Source: Zhihengliuella flava (GTDB lineage: Bacteria > Actinomycetota > Actinomycetes > Actinomycetales > Micrococcaceae). From it: a DNA stretch of 64,000 nucleotides. Positions within the stretch are counted from its first letter, which is position 1. Each line of letters starts with the position of its first letter. The stretch spans positions 2,294,001 to 2,358,000 of the forward strand of contig NZ_JADOTZ010000001.1 in assembly GCF_015751895.1 (NCBI RefSeq), given 5' to 3'. Below the pieces are notes generated by a model. That model did no database searches, had not been told where the DNA came from, and saw only the letters and a list, made by a program, of their open reading frames with translations. Positions 59,769 through 64,000 of the stretch are shown in pieces. The position numbers and the translations under genes are program-made.

Positions 59769-61652
59769 GTGCATTTCCACCACCACGGCTACGTTTCGGA
59801 GGACCCGCGGATCCATGCTGCTGCTGGCTCGGGTATCGACCGGCCAACAGAGCTTCCGGAAACCATGGATGTGCTCATCGTCGGCACCGGGCCGGCCGGC
59901 ATGATTACGGCGGCGCAGTTGGCCCAATTCCCTGACGTGACGACTCGCATCGTGGAGCGCCGCGGCGGGCGGCTCGAGCTCGGACAAGCGGATGGCATTC
60001 AGGCGCGCAGCGTGGAGACGTTCCAGGCCTTCGGGTTTGCCGAGCGCATCATTCAAGAGGCCTACCGGATCACGGAGACCTCGTTCTGGCGGCCGGACCC
60101 GGACAACTCCTCCCACATCGTGCGCACTGCGCGGACACCTGACGATCCGCACGGTATTAGCGAGTTTCCGCATCTCATCGTTAACCAAGCCCGCGTGTTG
60201 GACTACTTTGCCGAGTCCATGGCGCTGGCGCCGACCCGCATGGCCCCGGACTACGGTTGGGAGTTCGTCGCCCTCGAGGAAACGGGCCAGGGGGAGTATC
60301 CCGTGCAGGTCACGCTGCGCCGCACCGTCGGCGAGGACGCGGGGAGCGAGCGCGTCGTGAAGACCAAGTACGTGGTGGGCTCCGACGGCGCACGCAGTCA
60401 GGTCCGCCAAGCGATCGGATGCAAGCTCACGGGCGACAAGGCCAATCACGCGTGGGGCGTCATGGATGTGCTGGCGGAGACCGATTTTCCGGACATCCGC
60501 ATGAAGTGCGCCATTCAATCTGGGTCGGGCGGCAGTATTTTGTTGATCCCGCGCGAGGGCGGCCACCTCTTCCGCATGTACGTAGACCTTGGCGTGGTTC
60601 CTGAGGACGACAACGGCGCAGTGCGCCAAACGACCATCGATCAGATCATCGCCAAGGCCAATGACATCATTGCGCCGTACTCCCTCGACGTGAAGGAAGT
60701 GGCGTGGCACAGCGTGTATGAGGTCGGGCACCGGCTGACGGAGCGCTTCGACGACGTCGTCGAATCCGAGCGTGGCCAGCGCACGCCGCGGGTGTTCATC
60801 ACGGGAGACGCGTGCCACACGCACAGCGCCAAGGCAGGTCAGGGCATGAATGTCTCCATGCAGGACGGCTTTAACCTAGCGTGGAAGTTGGGCCATGTGA
60901 TCTCTGGCCGGGCGAATCCGCAGCTTCTGGACACGTACTCGCAAGAGCGTCAGGTCATCGCGCAGAATCTCATTGACTTCGACAAGCAGTGGTCCACGTT
61001 GATGGCGAAGAAGCCGGAAGAGTTCGAGAGCCCGAGCGAGCTCGAGGACTTCTACGTGCGCACCGCCGAATTCCCTGCTGGGTTCATGACGGAGTACCCG
61101 GAGTCGCTCATCATCGGCGGCACGGACCACCAGGACTTGGCGACGGGCTTCCCGGTGGGCAAGCGCTTCAAGTCCTCGCCAGCTGTTCGCGTGTGCGATG
61201 CCAACCCGCTGGAGCTTGGTCACCTTGCCGAGGCTGACGGCAAATGGCGCATCTATGTGTTCGCCGACGAACAGGAAGCAGCGGCGAACTCGGCCACACG
61301 GCGCTTCGCCGATTGGCTGACGACGGCGCCGCAGTCGCCTCTGGCGGCGACTCCGGCTGGCGCCAGCGATGATGCGTTCGTCGATGTTAAGGTCATCTAC
61401 CAGCAGCCGTACGATTCGATCGACCTGAACGACGTCCCCGAGGCCTTCCGGCCCAAGGTTGGCCGGTACCGATTGACGTTCCTCCAGAAGGTCTTCGGCA
61501 CGGGGATGGACACGGACATCTTCGCGGCCCGCGGCATCTCCCGTTCGGGCGCCGTCGTCGTCGTCCGTCCGGACCAGTACGTCGCTCAGGTCCTCCCGCT
61601 GGACGCGACGGACCAGCTCGGCGAGTTCTTCGCGCCACTGCTGACGCACTAG
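59769..61652 (+). CDS. FAD-dependent aromatic hydroxylase (phenol 2-/3-hydroxybenzoate 4-monooxygenase family)
   Basis: A 627-residue flavoprotein. The FAD-binding GTGPAGM is near residue 39, the NADPH-linked loop follows, and GDACHTHSAKAGQGMN is near 346. A C-terminal thioredoxin-like domain (from about 430) is characteristic of phenol 2-monooxygenase. It hydroxylates a phenolic ring using NADPH and oxygen. The GTG at 59769 has GTGAGGA upstream and begins VHFHHHGYVSEDPRIH, matching family starts; a GTG at 59757 is possible. No ring-cleavage genes are adjacent. Confidence 0.9.
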   Translation: MHFHHHGYVSEDPRIHAAAGSGIDRPTELPETMDVLIVGTGPAGMITAAQLAQFPDVTTRIVERRGGRLELGQADGIQARSVETFQAFGFAERIIQEAYRITETSFWRPDPDNSSHIVRTARTPDDPHGISEFPHLIVNQARVLDYFAESMALAPTRMAPDYGWEFVALEETGQGEYPVQVTLRRTVGEDAGSERVVKTKYVVGSDGARSQVRQAIGCKLTGDKANHAWGVMDVLAETDFPDIRMKCAIQSGSGGSILLIPREGGHLFRMYVDLGVVPEDDNGAVRQTTIDQIIAKANDIIAPYSLDVKEVAWHSVYEVGHRLTERFDDVVESERGQRTPRVFITGDACHTHSAKAGQGMNVSMQDGFNLAWKLGHVISGRANPQLLDTYSQERQVIAQNLIDFDKQWSTLMAKKPEEFESPSELEDFYVRTAEFPAGFMTEYPESLIIGGTDHQDLATGFPVGKRFKSSPAVRVCDANPLELGHLAEADGKWRIYVFADEQEAAANSATRRFADWLTTAPQSPLAATPAGASDDAFVDVKVIYQQPYDSIDLNDVPEAFRPKVGRYRLTFLQKVFGTGMDTDIFAARGISRSGAVVVVRPDQYVAQVLPLDATDQLGEFFAPLLTH

Positions 61653-61674
61653 CAGCACGGCACTCCAGCCGTCA

Positions 61675-61716
61675 GGGCCGGGTTCACGAGGTTCAGCCTC
61701 GCGAACCCGGCCCTTT
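61675..61716 (+). terminator. Terminator after the monooxygenase gene
   Basis: An 11-bp stem, one A-C mismatch and five further pairs (61675-61691 with 61697-61713) around a 5-base loop are followed by TTT. Confidence 0.85.
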
Positions 61717-61781
61717 CGTGCTTGAAAACCTCCGCAGAATCAGCGGCTCGGGATCTCTTCCACTACTGACGGGCAGGTGCT

Positions 61782-61787
61782 TATACT
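61782..61787 (+). promoter_or_regulatory. -10 box of the structured leader RNA
   Basis: TATACT, near consensus, would start an RNA at about 61794, right at the first hairpin. TTCCAC at 61758-61763 is a weak -35 at 18-bp spacing. Nothing else is seen in 61717-61781. Confidence 0.55.
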
Positions 61788-61791
61788 CAGA

Positions 61792-61952
61792 GTGTCGCCT
61801 CCCTCGGGAGGTGGCACGCCATGCATCGGGGGGGAACCTTTTCTAAGGACCCGAAGGCCATGGAAGATTTTTCGATCGGGGAGTACGCCCGAATCGCGGA
61901 GATCGCATTTGTTCGACGGCGGTGCGCCATGTTGGCGCGCCGCCGTCTTTTT
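61792..61952 (+). ncRNA. Structured RNA with three hairpins and its own terminator (riboswitch-like)
   Basis: Hairpin A is a 12-bp stem with two wobble pairs (61792-61803 with 61806-61817). Hairpin B is irregular: CCATG/CATGG, CGGG/CCCG and CCTT/AAGG nested at 61819-61863, leaving internal loops including GGGGAA. Hairpin C is CGATCGGG with CCCG-A-ATCG (61873-61896). A terminator closes the unit. It could be a riboswitch for the SpaA-like gene or a free small RNA. It matches no class I can name with confidence; the GGGGGGGAACC run loosely recalls cyclic-di-AMP riboswitches. Confidence 0.5.
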
Positions 61953-61988
61953 GTTGTGCCGTCATCACGACGCGCGCCCCTCACCTAG
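61860..61988 (+). CDS. Possible 42-codon leader ORF across the terminator
   Basis: ATG at 61860, with AAGGA upstream in hairpin B, opens a frame of 42 codons starting MEDFSIGEYARIAEIAF and ending at TAG 61986-61988. It contains two Arg triplets (RRR) that coincide with the terminator stem arms, so the arginines may only reflect the inverted repeat. If translated, it would place ribosomes over the terminator and allow attenuation. Weakly supported. Confidence 0.25.
   Translation: MEDFSIGEYARIAEIAFVRRRCAMLARRRLFVVPSSRRAPLT
61915..61952 (+). terminator. Strong intrinsic terminator in the leader of the SpaA-like gene
   Basis: A 14-bp stem with one T-G pair (61915-61928 with 61934-61947), a 5-base loop and five T residues. 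It lies 235 bases before the SpaA-like start codon. Confidence 0.88.
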
Positions 61989-62117
61989 CTGCTGCTGGAC
62001 CAGGCCCATCGAGGCCACCGGTCGAGGCAGCAGCACACCACACGTCGCGCTGCCGCAAGGCGCCACCCGTCGTGTCTGCACCTCCTCTCGGTGACTCGGT
62101 TCGTCCTTCGTCTCTCC

Positions 62118-62153
62118 CGCCAGTGCGCGCTCAGAGCACCTACGTCACTGGCG
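62118..62153 (+). promoter_or_regulatory. Inverted repeat near the SpaA-like start
   Basis: CGCCAGTG (62118-62125) and CACTGGCG (62146-62153) form a perfect 8-bp repeat with a 20-base spacer, 34 bases before the ATG. It could be an mRNA hairpin or an operator. The rest of 61953-62187 shows no gene beyond the possible leader ORF. Confidence 0.4.
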
Positions 62154-62187
62154 AGCCATCATTCACTCGCTTTCTTATGAGGACGAC

Positions 62188-64000
62188 ATGTCACGACATC
62201 TCTCCCGCGTCCGCCCCGCGTGGCACCGCGGCATCAAATCACTACTGGCTATGGGGGTCGCCGCGGGACTGATGTTCTCCGGAAGCGTGGCCATGGCAAC
62301 GTCAGCAGGCCTTGAATCGCCGGCCCCTGCCGAGGAAACTGCTGCCACTGAGCCGGCCGAGAGCTCGGCCGCCGAAGTCTCTGCGCGGCAAGCCCCGGCC
62401 GAGGAATCGGCCCCGGACGCAGCGCCCGAGCCCGCGCCAGCGGTCGAGGAACCACCGGCTGAGGAGCCGGCGCCGTCGGAACCTGTCGCCGAGCCGGCCC
62501 CCGAGCCTGCGCCCATCGAAGGGCCAGCCATCACGGACGCCCCAGAGCCTCCGGCCGCCAAGACGAAGCAGCAGAGCGAGGCGAAGAAGGCCCCCGAGAC
62601 CACCGAAGCGGCCGAAGAGTCCGAGGCCGCGCCCGAGGCCTCTGCCGTTGAGATGTTTGCCTCGCCCAGCCAGTTCCTCCTGGACTGGCCCGCTGACATC
62701 GATCAGGCAACGGATCCCATCGGTAACGCCGACACCACCGTCTACAGCCAAGGTTCCAAGGAGAATGATCCGTCGTCGTGGCAGTACAACGGCTCGGCGG
62801 GTGCGCCGGATTCGGGCGACGTCGGGGATACCTGGGTTGCTGCCGAATATGACAGCTCGGGGGATGCTTGGCTCTGGTTGGCGTTTGAACGGACCACGGC
62901 CAACGGTCAGATTGGCTACTTCCTCGAACTGAACCAAGCGCCCGCCACGACGAACAGCAACGGGGCAACCGTGCCCCAGCGAACGGTGGGCGATCTGCGG
63001 ATCACCTTCCCGGCGAACGGAAGCAACTTCTCGACGCCGCAAATTCAGGAATGGAACGGGTCGACGTGGGTCTCGAAGTCACTGCCCGCTGGCTCGTGGG
63101 ATCAGGCCATCAGTCAGGGATCGACTCTGGTCGAGTTCAAGTTCAACCTGTCCGCCATCTTCGGCGGTGCGGACGGGATCCTCGATTGTGGGCAGTTCGA
63201 CTTCGCGAGCCTCATGCTGCGCTCCGCGGCCTCGGCCAGCCCATCGTCCCAGCTCAAGGACTTTGTCGGCGGGTCGATCAACATCGATCTGTGCGCCGGC
63301 CTGACGATTCTCAAGACGGACGCTTCAGGAAACCCGTTGGGCGGAGCGAGCTTTGAGGTCTCGCCGAACCCGCTGCCCGGGGAGTCCGGCACGCTGTCCG
63401 TCACGGACAATGACAGCAACGATGCGAACCCGGCGGCTGGCACCATCGAATTGGCCGAAGTGAACCCGGGCACCTACACGGTGACGGAGACCGCTGCGCC
63501 GGCGGGCTACCTGCTGCCGGCAGACCGGGATCAAGGTCCTCAGACGGTGTCACCGGGTGGTTCTGTGACCTTTACCTTTGCGGATCCGCGGGCGTGGCAA
63601 CCGCTGACGGTGACCAAGACGATCCAGGCGTCCTACACGGCGACGCACGCGTGGGACATCGAGAAGACGGTGGACCGGACTCGGGTTGAGCAATCTGCGA
63701 CGACGGCGGACTTCAACTATGTGGTGACGGTGACCGAGGGGGAGCGGACGACGTCGGACTACGTGGTGAGTGGCCAGATCACCGTCAACAACCCCAACCC
63801 TGCCCCGATGGTAGCCACCGTCGAGGACGTGCTCAGCGATGGGACCGTCTGCGTGGTCGACGCGGCGGACGCCTCACCGGCGGACGGGCTCCAGGTGCAG
63901 TTTGCGGCCGGGACCAATGTCCTGAGCTACGAATGTGAGGTCGCGACGGAGCCGGCTGACGCGTCCGGATCCAACGAGGTGACGCTGACGTGGAACCGCG
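62188..64000 (+). CDS. Large secreted SpaA-like surface protein (3' end outside window)
   Basis: The frame is open to the window end (604 codons). GAGGA precedes the ATG. A signal peptide (residues 1-37, ending AMA) is followed by an acidic Ala/Pro/Glu linker to about 150, a beta-rich domain with paired Trp/Asp segments (about 155-370), then a SpaA/CnaB-like domain starting LTILKTDASGNPLGGASFEV at 372 and ending at VTFTFADPR. A further repeat-like domain begins LTVTKTIQASYTATHAWDIEKT. It is probably a wall-anchored adhesin or pilin-type protein; an LPxTG sorting signal would lie downstream. Confidence 0.85.
   Translation, partial: MSRHLSRVRPAWHRGIKSLLAMGVAAGLMFSGSVAMATSAGLESPAPAEETAATEPAESSAAEVSARQAPAEESAPDAAPEPAPAVEEPPAEEPAPSEPVAEPAPEPAPIEGPAITDAPEPPAAKTKQQSEAKKAPETTEAAEESEAAPEASAVEMFASPSQFLLDWPADIDQATDPIGNADTTVYSQGSKENDPSSWQYNGSAGAPDSGDVGDTWVAAEYDSSGDAWLWLAFERTTANGQIGYFLELNQAPATTNSNGATVPQRTVGDLRITFPANGSNFSTPQIQEWNGSTWVSKSLPAGSWDQAISQGSTLVEFKFNLSAIFGGADGILDCGQFDFASLMLRSAASASPSSQLKDFVGGSINIDLCAGLTILKTDASGNPLGGASFEVSPNPLPGESGTLSVTDNDSNDANPAAGTIELAEVNPGTYTVTETAAPAGYLLPADRDQGPQTVSPGGSVTFTFADPRAWQPLTVTKTIQASYTATHAWDIEKTVDRTRVEQSATTADFNYVVTVTEGERTTSDYVVSGQITVNNPNPAPMVATVEDVLSDGTVCVVDAADASPADGLQVQFAAGTNVLSYECEVATEPADASGSNEVTLTWNR

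Noticed and set aside
61860-61988. Treating the 42-codon frame as the main product of the leader
   Set aside because: Its Arg triplets coincide with terminator stem arms, and the RNA pairing is better supported. It is kept only as a low-confidence possibility.
62300-62640. The Ala/Pro/Glu-rich stretch of the SpaA-like gene as a tandem DNA repeat
   Set aside because: The codons vary and no fixed repeat length is kept; it reads as a low-complexity linker rather than a minisatellite.
1-64000. CRISPR arrays, insertion sequences, prophage or toxin-antitoxin pairs
   Set aside because: Both strands were read for regularly spaced repeats, transposase or integrase motifs and small paired genes; none was found.

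Overview
The window is high-GC actinobacterial DNA. Conserved blocks place it in Micrococcales, most likely Micrococcaceae (Arthrobacter-like): mshD next to glnR, the mutT1/ppk pair, a hadA/hadB/murB block, and tRNA-Trp/secE/nusG/rplK/rplA/rplJ/rplL. MshD implies a mycothiol producer. This placement is inferred from gene content only. No insertion sequence, integrase, prophage or CRISPR array was seen. Most of the window reads as ordinary chromosome; the accessory-looking parts are the glycan/export operon (18.8-26.6 kb), the pectinase gene beside two tRNAs (27.1-29.7 kb), and the flavin monooxygenase and surface-protein end (59.8-64 kb).

Layout. 1-9 kb: a 5'-truncated ferredoxin-NADP reductase, a DUF368 membrane protein, an MFS transporter, HtpX, YajQ, tRNA-Tyr, thioredoxin, an acyl-CoA synthetase and an AlkA-type glycosylase. 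9-19 kb: cystathionine beta-synthase plus gamma-synthase, an amidohydrolase, a MOSC protein, a DEAD-box helicase behind a structured leader, and a short UvrA paralogue. 18.8-26.6 kb: five tightly overlapping genes (GT28-like glycosyltransferase, tandem GT4-GT4 protein, ABC exporter, two APH-fold kinases). 26.7-36.6 kb: tRNA-Thr, tRNA-Met, a secreted PL11 rhamnogalacturonan lyase, a deviant ParA-like ATPase, two MaoC-type proteins, MurB, Asd, DfrA and ThyA. 36.6-46.2 kb: MutT1, Ppk, MshD, GlnR, a 38-aa membrane peptide, a nitrobindin-like protein, YgfZ and acetyltransferases. 46.2-52.9 kb: PfkA, a PspC/LiaF-like envelope-stress cluster with a divergent two-component system, and an aspartate aminotransferase. 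53.1-57.2 kb: tRNA-Trp, secE, nusG and ribosomal proteins L11, L1, L10 and L7/L12 with an L10-type leader. 57.3-64 kb: an acyltransferase, a thiolase, an aromatic-ring flavin monooxygenase, and a large secreted SpaA-like protein running off the window.

Transcription. At least fourteen genes have a TANNNT-like hexamer 6-7 bases before the start codon and no usable ribosome binding site, the signature of leaderless mRNAs. Convergent genes share long perfect hairpins.

The most unusual signals are: (1) a compact leader of three hairpins and an intrinsic terminator far upstream of the SpaA-like gene; (2) the five-gene glycan/export/kinase operon, with three 11-bp-phased direct repeats at its promoter; (3) a perfect 16-bp palindrome between the cbs/metB promoter elements; (4) a nested stem structure in the helicase leader; (5) helically phased CCCTGA repeats between the two halves of the envelope-stress cluster.
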